NCBI RefSeq assembly: GCF_021729845.1
Contig: NZ_CP063397.1
Location: 200,001-264,000, forward strand
DNA from: Rhizobium sp. SL42
Lineage (GTDB): Bacteria > Pseudomonadota > Alphaproteobacteria > Rhizobiales > Rhizobiaceae
Direction: 5' to 3'
Length of the DNA: 64,000 nucleotides
In this document: in pieces, positions 30,383 to 40,939 of the stretch
Layout of the letters: each line of letters starts with the position of its first letter
How positions within the stretch are numbered: the stretch's first letter is position 1
The notes under the pieces: model-generated
What the model was told of the DNA's origin: nothing
Databases searched by the model: none
Seen by the model: the letters and a program-made list of their open reading frames with translations, nothing else
Made by a program: the position numbers and the translations under genes

Positions 30383-31660
30383 ATGCCGGAAAAGCCCATC
30401 TACAACGAGAGCATGAACAGCGACGCCAATCGCCTGATCGGCAGCCTCGCAAATCGCGGCGAAATGCGCGTCGGTGCGGACACCGAGATCGCCGTCGGCC
30501 GCCCGGGCCGCCACCTCAGCATCTATCCCGGTCAGATGGGTTACGACCTGCAGGACGAACTCGACCACCTGACCTACCGCGTCATGGAAGCCAACGTCTT
30601 CTTCGCGCCGCGCTTCCTTGCGCCGGCCATGCCGAGGCTCGAGGAACGCCAGGTGCGCCTCGCCGTGATCCGCGACGAAGACGAGCGCCGCTCGCGCCTG
30701 CGGATGCTGTTTCCCTTCTCCGTCGAGAAACCTGGCTTTTCGGTCGGTCCTTCGATCATCCGAGTCTGGGCCAATCCCTTCGGCCCGCTCGGCACGCCGC
30801 TGGTCGATGCGGAAGGCGCCGCGGAAACCATCGACAACCTGTTCGAGGCAATCTCCCGGCCCGAAGCCAAGCTGCCCGGCGTGCTGGTGCTGCCCGACCT
30901 TCGGCTGAACGGCCGCTTTGCCCATCTTGCAAAGGCCGTGGCGCTCGGACGCGAACTGCCGCTGACCATCACCAGCCCCTATGAGCGCCCGATGCTGCAA
31001 AGCGCGGAAGACGGCCAGATGTACCTGCAGAACAGCCTGGCAAAGAACCATCTGCGCGAGATGCGCCGCCAGTTCCGCCTGCTCAGCGAACTGGGGCCGG
31101 TCAGCTACAACGTCGCCCGCCAGCCGGAGGAAATCCGCCTGCGCATGGAGGAATTCCTCGCGCTCGAGGCCAGCGGCTGGAAGGGCCGCAAGCGCTCGGC
31201 GATGATCACCGATCGCCTGCGCGCCGCCTTCGCCCGTGAGGCCATCACCAATCTGGCCGAAGCAGACCAGGTCCGCATCCACACGCTCGACCTGAACGGC
31301 AGCGCGGTCGCCTCCATGGTCGTCTTCATCATGGCCGGTGAGGCCTACACCTGGAAGACCGCCTATGACGAGAACTATGCCCGCTTCTCTCCGGGCAAGC
31401 TTCTGATGGCGGACCTGACCGAATGGCATCTCGACGATGCCAATATCGAGCGCACCGACAGTTGCGCGGTCCCCGACCATCCGATCATGAGCCGCTTCTG
31501 GCAGGAGCGCGAGGCCATGGGCACCCTGGTGATCGGCCTCCGGTCGAATGCCGATCGCGACGTACGCCAGGTCGGCACCCAGCTGCATATGTATCGCAAT
31601 ACCCGCAACATCGCCCGCATCCTGCGCGACAAGATCCTCAGCCGTCGTTTCGGCAGCTGA
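30383..31660 (+). CDS. GNAT family acetyltransferase, CelD/BcsL-like
   Basis: A 425-residue protein whose C-terminal half (about 190-400) fits the Acetyltransf_6/FemAB-like GNAT domain found in CelD proteins linked to cellulose and exopolysaccharide acylation. Blocks seen are LRMEEFLALEASGWKGR, VASMVVFIMAGEAYTWKTAYDE and SPGKLLMADLTEWHL. It starts with AAAGGGG ahead of the ATG, two bases after the flippase stop, so the pair is a clear operon. A role in decorating the sugar exported by the flippase is inferred from context. Confidence 0.83.
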   Translation: MPEKPIYNESMNSDANRLIGSLANRGEMRVGADTEIAVGRPGRHLSIYPGQMGYDLQDELDHLTYRVMEANVFFAPRFLAPAMPRLEERQVRLAVIRDEDERRSRLRMLFPFSVEKPGFSVGPSIIRVWANPFGPLGTPLVDAEGAAETIDNLFEAISRPEAKLPGVLVLPDLRLNGRFAHLAKAVALGRELPLTITSPYERPMLQSAEDGQMYLQNSLAKNHLREMRRQFRLLSELGPVSYNVARQPEEIRLRMEEFLALEASGWKGRKRSAMITDRLRAAFAREAITNLAEADQVRIHTLDLNGSAVASMVVFIMAGEAYTWKTAYDENYARFSPGKLLMADLTEWHLDDANIERTDSCAVPDHPIMSRFWQEREAMGTLVIGLRSNADRDVRQVGTQLHMYRNTRNIARILRDKILSRRFGS

Positions 31661-31679
31661 GGAGCACCTTGCCCGGCGG

Positions 31680-33317
<1,638 letters not shown>

Positions 33318-33487
33318 GCCGTCTTTTCCAAGTCTTCATCGCGGAATTGCTAACATCCATCTCGCAGGCGCACAATCACAAACCGGTTGCAGCGCAGGTG
33401 CGAAGCGGAAGATATCCTTCGAAGACGGCCGTCAAATGGCAATCACGCAAGATCGCGATCCGCGATCAGCAAGCCGTGGACCTGGGC

Positions 33488-33985
33488 TTAAGCCTTGGTT
33501 GCCGGCAGCGCGGCGCTCAGATGCACGAGCAGGGCCCTGAGCTCACCGGCGCGGACGAGCTGGGCCGGCGTGCGGCCGCCGAAGGCTTCGAGATGCTGGC
33601 TGCGATAGAGTTTTTCGGCAGCGGCCGAAGTCCCGGCGATCTTCGCCAGATGAGCCAGCACCAGCGCCTTGGCTTCCACCGCAGGCACGCTGCCCGCATC
33701 GATCGCGGCGGTGACCTTGGCGACCTTGGCCTTCGCCGACTGCTGCTTCATCGACTTGCGCATGGCAAGAACCGCCGGCGTAACAGGCGAAACGACGCTG
33801 ACGCGTGCCTTGCCTTCTGTAGCCTTGCCCCCTGTAGCCTTGCCCTCTGCAACCTTGGAAGTCGGCGCGCCGGCAACCTTCGGCAGCAGCCCGGCATCGA
33901 CCGTCACCTGGCGGACCGCCTGGCCCATACGAATTTTCTTGCCGCCTGCCTTGATCTTGCCTGCTGCCTTGATCTCGTCTGCCAT
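33488..33985 (-). CDS. Lys/Ala-rich protein with DUF2384-like (MbcA/ParS/Xre toxin-binding) C-terminus
   Basis: A 165-residue basic protein. The first third is low complexity (K, A, G, with three five-residue repeats VAEGK/ATGGK/ATEGK at about 45-60). The last 55 residues (LAHLAKIAGTSAAAEKLYRS then FGGRTPAQLVRAGE) look like the DUF2384 domain of MbcA/ParS/Xre antitoxins, whose hallmark is a (G/F)GRTP-x-x-L turn. No RES-domain toxin lies beside it. If the domain call is wrong it is simply a basic protein of unknown role. GAGAG precedes the ATG at 33985. The domain call rests on pattern memory only. Confidence 0.65.
   Translation of the reverse strand: MADEIKAAGKIKAGGKKIRMGQAVRQVTVDAGLLPKVAGAPTSKVAEGKATGGKATEGKARVSVVSPVTPAVLAMRKSMKQQSAKAKVAKVTAAIDAGSVPAVEAKALVLAHLAKIAGTSAAAEKLYRSQHLEAFGGRTPAQLVRAGELRALLVHLSAALPATKA
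33809..33853 (-). repeat. three 15-bp tandem repeats in the DUF2384-like gene
   Basis: Units 33809-33823, 33824-33838 and 33839-33853 share the pattern CTTGCCNNCTGTAGC (the last has CAAC) and encode the pentapeptides ATEGK, ATGGK and VAEGK. In-frame length variation is possible. Confidence 0.85.
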
Positions 33986-34175
33986 AGTCGTGCTCTCTCA
34001 AGAGAATGGCGGCGCCGCATGACGAACGCCTGAATTCAACAATTGCAGCGATGTCTGGAATTGACCAGCCATCGCGCAGCACAAGCGACTATCATGGTTC
34101 GGAGAAATGTGTCCAGCCATGCGACCAGCCCGGGTCGGGCGACGGGAATGAAGGCAGCCTTCAGCCCGGCATCGG

Positions 34176-35048
34176 TCAGGCGTCGCGACCGACCACTTCG
34201 AATGCGATGCTCACGGCGCGATTGACGGCTGGTCCGAGGACGGACATGTGGGTCTGTCCGGGGAAAATCTCGAACGCGGTGCGAATGCCGTCGCGAGGGC
34301 GGTTCAGCCTCTCCGCCATTTCCTGCGCCAGTGCAACCGTCCGCTCGAGCTTCTTCTTCTCGAGGCGAGTGCCGGCATCCGGGTTGCCGGACTGGAATGG
34401 CGCAAGCGCATCCCCCTCATGTTCGCCGGCCGACAGATGCAGGAATTTCCGGCGACCCGTCATGTCTGCACGACGCGCCTCGTTGTTGAGGATTTCACTG
34501 CCTTCCCAGTAGATCGTCGGGCTGGCGGCAATCCAGTTGGAAAACAGCCCTGGTCGGTCGAAGAGAGCGTAGAGGGTGAAAAGGCCGCCGAAGGAATGTC
34601 CGAACAGAGACCGGCGGCCGGCGTCGATCTTCACGATACCGTCGAGATGCGGAAGCAATTGTCTCTCGATGAAGTCGAGCAGTTCTCCGGTTCCACCGAT
34701 GCGCACGGGAGGCCCGCCTTCGAAATACGGCGGATAGGTTTTGATCGGCGGCGGCCCGAGATCCCATGCCCGTCGCAGGGCATCGTAGGGTTCATCGCCG
34801 GGATATCCGATCGCCGCGACAACGCCCCACTCGACATTGGTTCCGGTCGGGTACGGCGCCTGCGTCATCAGGCTGGCGACGGCAAACGGAAAGGTTGCAT
34901 TGCCGTCGGTCGTGACCAGCAGCGGCCAACCCTCGGCCGGCGGCTCTCCCTTCGGCGTGAACAGGAAGATCCGATAGGGCTCTCCGCCCGCAGCCGGCTG
35001 CATGTCGAAATAGACGGCCCCGGGAAAATGATAGGCATTTTCGGTCAT
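34176..35048 (-). CDS. alpha/beta hydrolase, siderophore-esterase (IroE/Fes)-like
   Basis: A 290-residue esterase of the IroE/Fes/esterase-D type. It shows the nucleophile elbow GHSFGG (S152) and a C-terminal GQTHMS with H267 as the likely catalytic His. Such enzymes hydrolyse siderophore trilactones to free iron or trim the ligand. There is no signal peptide, so it probably acts in the cytoplasm. The ATG at 35048 has a GGAG site and is preferred over a start 81 bases upstream. It lies 147 bases downstream of the TonB receptor gene on the same strand, which supports the siderophore reading. A plain carboxylesterase is the alternative. Confidence 0.82.
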   Translation of the reverse strand: MTENAYHFPGAVYFDMQPAAGGEPYRIFLFTPKGEPPAEGWPLLVTTDGNATFPFAVASLMTQAPYPTGTNVEWGVVAAIGYPGDEPYDALRRAWDLGPPPIKTYPPYFEGGPPVRIGGTGELLDFIERQLLPHLDGIVKIDAGRRSLFGHSFGGLFTLYALFDRPGLFSNWIAASPTIYWEGSEILNNEARRADMTGRRKFLHLSAGEHEGDALAPFQSGNPDAGTRLEKKKLERTVALAQEMAERLNRPRDGIRTAFEIFPGQTHMSVLGPAVNRAVSIAFEVVGRDA

Positions 35049-35195
35049 GCTTGCTCCACAACACATTTCAGGCGGCGATTTCGCCCGTTTCCGCATCATC
35101 GGCCGCGCCGGAAACGCCTGTTCCGGCATCTCGCATGAGCGCCGGAACAGGAAAGGGACGGCAATTGTCCAGAAGCCGACGCGGGCTTCAGACGG

Positions 35196-37316
35196 TTACC
35201 ACTTGTATTTCAGCGAGCCGAGAACCGTGCGGCTCTGGCCGGTATAGCAATACCCGTCGGTGCAGACCTCTTCGCGCCTGTCGGCTAGGTTCGTCGCGCT
35301 GATCGAGAGCGAGAGGCCTTTCAGGTCCGGCGACTTTGCGCCGAAGTCATAGGACAGCGCCGCATCGAAATAGGCGGCGCCGGCATTCTTGCCGGTGTTG
35401 GCGTCGCTGGTGAAGGAATCGCTCGTGGCACGGATGCCGGCACCGACGCTGAGGCCCGCCAGAACGGAGTCATCCGGAACAGCATAGTTCACCCACAGCG
35501 ATGCGACATGACGCGGAGCCGTGGAAGGCGCATTGCCGATCAGCGTCGGATCGATATTGTCGGTGATTTCGGCATGCGCATAGGTATATGCCGCGACCAG
35601 GCTGATGCCATTGTCGAATTCGTTGCGCCCTTCGAGTTCAAAGCCCGTATAGGTGTTCTCGCCCGAATTCTCATAGTAGTAGAAGCTCGAATAGCCGGCA
35701 TATTGCGGCTTGCCGGTTTCCACCAGCTGGTAGACGGCGGCGTTCAACGAGAAGCTCTCGCCGTCCGGCTGATACTTGACGCCTGCCTCGATCTGCCGGC
35801 CCTTCGTCGGGTCAAGCACCTCACCGGTAACGGACAGGTTCGTGGACGGCACGAAGGATGTGCCGTAGCTGACATAGGGCGCGATACCATTGTCGAAGAG
35901 GTAGAGCAGACCCAACTGGCCTGAAAGGACACCGTCATCCTTCACATCAGTGGTTCCGGCAACCTTGTCGGTCGATTCCTGATGTGCCCAGTCATAACGG
36001 AGACCGCCAACGGCGCGCCAGTTACCGAATTCCATCTGGTCCTGGGCGTAGATACCGGTCTGGCTGAGGTCGCTGCCGCTAAAGGTCGTGAGCGCAGGGA
36101 TCGCCACGCTGGAGCCGGGCGTGCCCGCAGCAACGCTGCCGCTGCCCATGGCAAAATCGGAGGTGACATAGGTATAGTCGAGACCCGTCAACAGCGTGTG
36201 GGCAATGCTGCCGGTATCGAACTGGCCTTCGAGCTGATTGTCGATCTGGTAGGTGCGCATGTCGTCCGTCACCGAAGTCGTCGGCCAGGTGCCGTCGGTA
36301 TTGACGAGAACGCGGTTGAGATAGTGGGCCGTGAGATCGACATCGCCAACGCGGGCGTTCTGGCGGAAGGTCAGACCGTTGTCGAACTCATGTTCGAGCT
36401 GATAGCCGAGTTGATATTGCTCGACCTTCTGGCTGTTGAAGTCGGGATCGGTATAGAGGAAGACATCATCACCCTCGAGATAGCTCCAGGCGCTCGCGCT
36501 GGTCTCGCCCTTTTGCGCCAGGCCGTAGACGGTGAACGTCGTGTCGTCGCTCGGCTTCCAGGTAAACGACGGCTGCAGGAGATAGCGATCGTCGGCGATG
36601 TCATAGCTTCCTTCGCCCTCTCGGGCGACGCCGACCATACGGTAGAACAATTCGTCATTGATCGGGCCGCCGAAGTCGAAGGCGGCCTGCTTGCGGCCGA
36701 CGGTGCCATATTGCAGCTCGACCTCGTGATGGGCTTCTTCCAGCGGCAACTTGGAAATGCGGTTGACGATACCGGCAGCGCTCGCCGCGCCGTACATCAC
36801 CGATACCGGACCCTTCAGCACCTCGATCCTGTCCAGCGTGTAGACTTCGGTCGCGAACGAACCATAGGTCATGATCGGCTGGCGCAGACCGTCACGGAAG
36901 TCGCCGGCGGTCGTCGTTTCGATGCCACGGATATAGATCTGGTCGAAACGCGGATCGTAGCCAAACGCACCGGTGGTCACGCCGGAGCTGTAGCGCGTTG
37001 CCTGGATCATGTCGGTGACCGCGCGCTGTTCCATCTCCTTGCGGGTGACGACGGAAACCGAGCGCGGCGTCTCGACGAGCGGCGTGTCGGTTTTCAGTGC
37101 GGACGAGGAGCGCTTGGGAACGACGGTATTGTTGTCCTCGCTGGCAGCGTCCGTACTCGCCCCATTGACGACGATCGGCGCAAGCTGCGTTGTGCCATCC
37201 GTCTGGTCCTGCGCAAGAGCCGCAACCGGCATGAATGCAATAGCCATGGCACCCGCCAGTATGGTGGAGCTCAGAAGATGACCATGCGGACGGAGCTGAT
37301 TGAGAGAATATGTCAT
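35196..37316 (-). CDS. TonB-dependent siderophore receptor
   Basis: A 706-residue outer-membrane receptor. The signal peptide (about 1-36, ending ALA) is followed by an N-terminal TonB-interacting stretch and a plug domain (about 65-170, with TPRSVSVVTRKEM, YIRGI and RIEVLKGPVSVMYG). A beta barrel then ends in KYKW with the aromatic C-terminal residue required for assembly. Plug and barrel motifs match the TIGR01783 siderophore-receptor group (FhuA/FpvA-like). The ligand is unknown, and no periplasmic binding protein or ABC transporter is next to it. An AAGGA site precedes the ATG. A promoter with an iron-responsive box lies upstream. Confidence 0.95.
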   Translation of the reverse strand: MTYSLNQLRPHGHLLSSTILAGAMAIAFMPVAALAQDQTDGTTQLAPIVVNGASTDAASEDNNTVVPKRSSSALKTDTPLVETPRSVSVVTRKEMEQRAVTDMIQATRYSSGVTTGAFGYDPRFDQIYIRGIETTTAGDFRDGLRQPIMTYGSFATEVYTLDRIEVLKGPVSVMYGAASAAGIVNRISKLPLEEAHHEVELQYGTVGRKQAAFDFGGPINDELFYRMVGVAREGEGSYDIADDRYLLQPSFTWKPSDDTTFTVYGLAQKGETSASAWSYLEGDDVFLYTDPDFNSQKVEQYQLGYQLEHEFDNGLTFRQNARVGDVDLTAHYLNRVLVNTDGTWPTTSVTDDMRTYQIDNQLEGQFDTGSIAHTLLTGLDYTYVTSDFAMGSGSVAAGTPGSSVAIPALTTFSGSDLSQTGIYAQDQMEFGNWRAVGGLRYDWAHQESTDKVAGTTDVKDDGVLSGQLGLLYLFDNGIAPYVSYGTSFVPSTNLSVTGEVLDPTKGRQIEAGVKYQPDGESFSLNAAVYQLVETGKPQYAGYSSFYYYENSGENTYTGFELEGRNEFDNGISLVAAYTYAHAEITDNIDPTLIGNAPSTAPRHVASLWVNYAVPDDSVLAGLSVGAGIRATSDSFTSDANTGKNAGAAYFDAALSYDFGAKSPDLKGLSLSISATNLADRREEVCTDGYCYTGQSRTVLGSLKYKW

Positions 37317-37430
37317 GGCGCGATCCTTTTCGGGAGGCGAGGAATTTCGGAAAGTGACCTGGGAGCGATCACGGATATGGGGAAGCAGCGAACGCGTATC
37401 GCTGGGCGGCCTGCCGCGCTAAGCGCCGGT

Positions 37431-37459
37431 ATATAAACGGAGTTTCAGACGGGCAACAA
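37431..37459 (-). promoter_or_regulatory. sigma-70 promoter of the siderophore receptor gene
   Basis: On the minus strand TTGTTG (37459-37454) and TTATAT (37436-37431) are exactly 17 bases apart, about 115-143 bases upstream of the start codon. The rest of the 390-base gap 37317-37706 shows only a low-GC stretch and the operator next door. Confidence 0.6.
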
Positions 37460-37463
37460 AATA

Positions 37464-37478
37464 TGACTAGATTAATCA
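37464..37478 (-). promoter_or_regulatory. iron-responsive operator (RirA-type TGA-N9-TCA)
   Basis: TGACTAGATTAATCA has the exact TGA-N9-TCA form of the rhizobial iron-responsive operator bound by RirA, extended by one further symmetric pair (A...T). It ends four bases upstream of the -35 box of the receptor gene, a position suited to repression under iron sufficiency. Confidence 0.62.
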
Positions 37479-37706
37479 TCTTTAAGGGGAGTGTCGGCAA
37501 ATTTGCAACAATCGGCACCCGGCCCGGAATTAGGCAGTTGATTTTTCGCCTTTTGCCCAAGCGACAGAAAATCACGGGCTAACGCAGCCGTCACAGCAAA
37601 ACCGTGGCCGTGGTGCAGGCGGGTCGACGCGGCAGCACACCCGCACTCGTTCAGAGCGCGGGGAAATAATCACAACGATCAGAAAAACAAGATCGGGAAG
37701 GTGATG

Positions 37707-37791
37707 TGGTGCCCCATGCCGGAATCGAACCAGCACTCCTTTCGGAACTCGATTTTGAGTCGAGCGCGTCTACCAGTTCCGCCAATGGGGC
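37707..37791 (-). tRNA. tRNA-Leu (anticodon CAA)
   Basis: The minus strand folds as a class II tRNA of 85 bases. It has acceptor GCCCCAT paired with ATGGGGC, D-loop GGTAGAC, anticodon stem CTCGA/TCGAG with loop CTCAAAA (anticodon CAA, reading UUG), a long variable arm, and T-loop TTCGATT. The CCA end is encoded. Confidence 0.96.
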
Positions 37792-38097
37792 ACAAAGCGT
37801 CAAACGCCGGGTGGACAGCGCCGGACTATACGAAGGAGACCGAGCAGGTCAACCACCTTTTTGCCCGTTGAAGCGATCACATGAAAGTTCCACTGCAGGA
37901 TGCCACAGCGGCCGTGACGGCCATTTACAGCCATCGACCGCTTGAATAAAAACGGTCCGCTGAATTCCGGACCGGAAATGCCGCGCCGTGCGGTTGTTCC
38001 GCTCTCTTGCCTTCTGCCCGGCGCAGCACACACATTGCTCCTGACCCTGCGGTGCCAATCGCCTCACCGGTCGAATTTGTCTTCTGAAGGATATCCG
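37792..38097. other. intergenic region between tRNA-Leu and dsbB
   Basis: This 306-base stretch must hold the tRNA-Leu promoter (minus strand) and the dsbB promoter (plus strand). Neither is clear enough to place. No gene or repeat was recognised. Confidence 0.5.
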
Positions 38098-38610
38098 ATG
38101 CGCGCTGTCGCTTCCCTCGCCAATTCCGACATGGCCCTCGCTGGCGTCCTCACTCTCGGCATGGCGCTCGTCGTCGGATCCGCTCTCGGATTTGAGCATA
38201 TCGGCGGTTATGTGCCCTGCGCGCTCTGCCTGATGCAACGCAATCCCTATTATATCGGCCTGGGCGTCGGTGTTGCGGCACTTGCCTCGTCGGCGCTGCG
38301 CCTGCCGCCGGTCGTCACCCGCGGCCTTTTCCTTGTCATCGCCGTGCTGATGCTCGTCGGCATGGGCCTCGGCATCTACCATTCTGGCGTCGAGTGGAAA
38401 TTCTGGGACGGCCCGGCCAGCTGCAGCATCGGCGCGACCGGTGGCGCAACTCCGACCAATGTCCTCGAAGCACTCAACACCACCAAGGCGCCGTCCTGCA
38501 CCGAAGCGACGCTGCGCGTGCTCGGCCTGTCCTTTGCCGGCTGGAACGTCCTGACCAGTGCAGCACTTGCAGCCGTCGCCATCTGGGGCGTGCTGCGCAG
38601 CAAACGCTGA
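38098..38610 (+). CDS. dsbB: disulfide bond formation protein DsbB
   Basis: A 170-residue inner-membrane protein with four hydrophobic helices that reoxidises DsbA and passes electrons to quinone. The two Cys pairs are visible: C41-A-L-C44 in the CALCLMQRNPYY block, and C109 and C134 in the second periplasmic loop. GAAGGAT precedes the ATG at 38098, and the frame upstream of it is non-conserved. Confidence 0.93.
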   Translation: MRAVASLANSDMALAGVLTLGMALVVGSALGFEHIGGYVPCALCLMQRNPYYIGLGVGVAALASSALRLPPVVTRGLFLVIAVLMLVGMGLGIYHSGVEWKFWDGPASCSIGATGGATPTNVLEALNTTKAPSCTEATLRVLGLSFAGWNVLTSAALAAVAIWGVLRSKR

Positions 38611-38628
38611 GGTTTCAAGGCTGAGTTT

Positions 38629-39186
38629 TCACGGCTGCAGTTCGGAATCCCAGTAGAGATAGTCGACCCAGCTGTCATGCAGGTAATTCGGCGGGAAGCG
38701 CCGGCCGTTGTTATGCAGGTCCTGCACCGTCGGCCGGTAGGGCCTCTGGAACGGGAACATGCTGGCCTGCTTCGGCAGCTTCGATCCCTTGCGCAGATTG
38801 CAGGGCGAGCAGGCCGCCACGACATTTTCCCAGGTCGTTTCGCCGCCATGCGCGCGCGGAATGACATGGTCGAAGGTCAGGTCGTCTTCCGAGCCGCAAT
38901 ACTGGCATTCGAACTTGTCGCGCAGGAACACGTTGAAGCGGGTGAAGGCCGGATTGCGCGTCGGCTGAACATAGGTTTTGAGGCTGACCACGCTTGGAAG
39001 CCGCATGGAGAAGCTCGGCGAACAGACCGATTGATCGTATTCGGCGATGATGTTCACACGGTCAAGAAAGACCGCCTTGATCGCGTCCTGCCAGGACCAT
39101 AGCGACAAGGGATAGTAACTCAGTGGCCGGTAGTCGGCGTTCAGAACGAGCGCCGGCAGGGCCTGGGGCGAAACTGCAATCGTCAA
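38629..39186 (-). CDS. HNH endonuclease
   Basis: A 185-residue protein with an HNH nuclease fold stabilised by zinc Cys pairs (C94/C97 and C126/C129). The HNH core comprises D106-H107, N121 and N130 (FDHVIPRAHGG, ENVVAACSPCN). It is a widely conserved stand-alone nuclease in alphaproteobacteria, not part of a mobile element here; its substrate is unknown. The start is TTG at 39186, chosen because an AGGAG site lies seven bases upstream and MTIAVSPQALPALVLN is the family N-terminus. Confidence 0.9.
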   Translation of the reverse strand: MTIAVSPQALPALVLNADYRPLSYYPLSLWSWQDAIKAVFLDRVNIIAEYDQSVCSPSFSMRLPSVVSLKTYVQPTRNPAFTRFNVFLRDKFECQYCGSEDDLTFDHVIPRAHGGETTWENVVAACSPCNLRKGSKLPKQASMFPFQRPYRPTVQDLHNNGRRFPPNYLHDSWVDYLYWDSELQP

Positions 39187-39282
39187 GGCGTTCTCCTGAT
39201 CGATTCGGCATCTGCTATTCTATATTAGGTCCGTTGTTACAGCATTGTGAAGCCCAATAATGATGGCGCATCAAAGCGGTGC

Positions 39283-40032
39283 TCAGCGCGGCACTGCCAC
39301 CCGTCCGGTGATCCCTGCATAATGGGCCCAGAACAGCCGGGCCGCCACGGAACGCCACGGCGACCAGGCCTCGGCTACCGCCTTGACCTCGGCAATCTCC
39401 GGTCGTCTTCCGCCAAACAGAACATCGCCGACAGCGATCCTGAGCGCCACGTCGCCGGCGGGGAAAATATCGGCATGGCCGCCGCAAAACATCAGGTAGA
39501 CCTCCGCGGTCCAGGGGCCGACGCCCTTCAGCGCGGTCAACCTGCGCACGGCCTCCGGCGCCGGCAGTGTCGCGATCTCGGCCAACACGAGCCCGCCTTC
39601 CGTCTCCGCATTCGCCACCGTCCGCAGCGTCTCGGCCTTGGCGCGCGAAAGCCCGAAAGCGGCGATGTCGGCGGCATCGAGGCCGAGGTAGCTGGCGGCG
39701 GTCGGTCGCGCGCCGAGCGCGATGGTCATCCGCCGCCAGATCGCATCGGCGCTCGCCCGCGACACAACCTGGGAGACGATGATTGACGCCAGCCCGGAAA
39801 AATCGGCATCCGACAGCCGCAGCGGCAATTCGCCGCAGCCATCGGCAATCGGCCGAAGGCCGGGATGGGCTGCAATCAGAGCCTCAAGTCCGAAGGCCAG
39901 ATCCGCCCCGTTACGGATGATCACCGAAAATCTCCCATCCTCTTTCCCATGCTGCACCTCTTGCCGGCCTGCGGCCGGTTTCATCGACGGCGATCTTTTG
40001 CCCTTGCGACTTTTCTGCGCAAGCCGTTTCAT
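39283..40032 (-). CDS. DNA-3-methyladenine glycosylase II (AlkA-type)
   Basis: A protein of about 249 residues from the HhH-GPD superfamily that excises alkylated bases. The helix-hairpin-helix LTALKGVGPWTAE is followed by the catalytic Asp in FPAGDVALRIA. The N-terminal AlkA domain is shorter than in E. coli. The start is uncertain: ATG 40032 is taken here, while ATG 39984 and 40047 are alternatives without clear ribosome binding sites. It is divergent from gluQ, with start codons only about 14 bases apart. Confidence 0.85.
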   Translation of the reverse strand: MKRLAQKSRKGKRSPSMKPAAGRQEVQHGKEDGRFSVIIRNGADLAFGLEALIAAHPGLRPIADGCGELPLRLSDADFSGLASIIVSQVVSRASADAIWRRMTIALGARPTAASYLGLDAADIAAFGLSRAKAETLRTVANAETEGGLVLAEIATLPAPEAVRRLTALKGVGPWTAEVYLMFCGGHADIFPAGDVALRIAVGDVLFGGRRPEIAEVKAVAEAWSPWRSVAARLFWAHYAGITGRVAVPR

Positions 40033-40045
40033 GCCAAGTAGGACC

Positions 40046-40939
40046 ATGATCCCGATTATCTGCCAAGAGCCGATCCTGCGTTTTGCCCCAAGCCCCAATG
40101 GCCGGCTGCATCTCGGCCACGCGCTGTCGGCCATGACCAATGCCGATATGGCCAAGGCGATGCACGGCCGGCTGCTGTTGCGCATGGAGGACATCGACGT
40201 CCTGCGCTGCACCCCGGACTTCGAACGGTCGATCCTGGAGGATCTGCACTGGCTCGCCATCGACTGGCAACAGCCGGTCCGGCGCCAGTCGGAGCATTTC
40301 GCCTTTTACCGCGCCGCCCTCGACGAGCTGATTGCGCGCGAACTCGTCTATCCCGCCTTTTTGACCCGCGGCGAGGTCAAGGCGAAGGTTGCAGCAGTCG
40401 AGGACCGTGGCGAGATCTGGCGCCGCGATCCCGACGGTGCGCCGCTCTATCCGACGGAGGAACGGCATCTCGACCCGTCGACCCGTCAGCAAAGGATTGC
40501 CGCCGCCGACCGCTATGCCTGGCGACTGAACATGGACAAGGCGCTGGCAGAAATCCGCAGCGCGCAGGCCGGCGCGCTTTGCTGGAGCGAGACAGGCGAT
40601 GGCGAGAAAGGCCAGATTGTCGCCGATCCGGCCGCCTGGGGCGATGTCGTCCTGTGGCGCTCCGACGCGCCGTCGAGTTACCACCTTTCGGTCACCCTCG
40701 ACGACGCTGCGCAAGGCATTACCCATGTGGTGCGCGGACTGGATCTTTATCACGCAACCTCCGTGCACCGACTGTTGCAGGCGCTGCTCGGGCTGCCGGC
40801 CCCCACTTACCATCATCACCGGCTCTTGCTCGGCCCGGACGGTCGGAAACTGTCGAAGAGCAATGGCGATACAGCACTTTCGACGCTTCGCGAGGGCGGC
40901 GCGATCTCAGCCGATATCCGCCGCCTCGTCGGCCTCTGA
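40046..40939 (+). CDS. gluQ: glutamyl-queuosine tRNA(Asp) synthetase
   Basis: A 297-residue GluRS paralogue lacking the anticodon-binding domain. It attaches glutamate to queuosine-34 of tRNA-Asp. The HIGH-type motif is HLGHA (about 21-25) and the KMSKS-type motif is KLSKSNGD (about 272-279). The entry motif RFAPSPNGRLHLGH is intact. AGGA precedes the ATG. The last 33 bases overlap the end of the convergent YihY gene. Confidence 0.94.
   Translation: MIPIICQEPILRFAPSPNGRLHLGHALSAMTNADMAKAMHGRLLLRMEDIDVLRCTPDFERSILEDLHWLAIDWQQPVRRQSEHFAFYRAALDELIARELVYPAFLTRGEVKAKVAAVEDRGEIWRRDPDGAPLYPTEERHLDPSTRQQRIAAADRYAWRLNMDKALAEIRSAQAGALCWSETGDGEKGQIVADPAAWGDVVLWRSDAPSSYHLSVTLDDAAQGITHVVRGLDLYHATSVHRLLQALLGLPAPTYHHHRLLLGPDGRKLSKSNGDTALSTLREGGAISADIRRLVGL

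Noticed and set aside
37707..37791. tRNA-Leu as an island attachment site
   Set aside because: I looked for a second copy of the tRNA 3' end to the left, towards the receptor and acyl-CoA synthetase genes, and saw none. No integrase is present.
38629..39186. HNH endonuclease as a mobile-element or homing nuclease
   Set aside because: The protein is a widespread stand-alone chromosomal HNH protein with no intron, intein or repeats around it.
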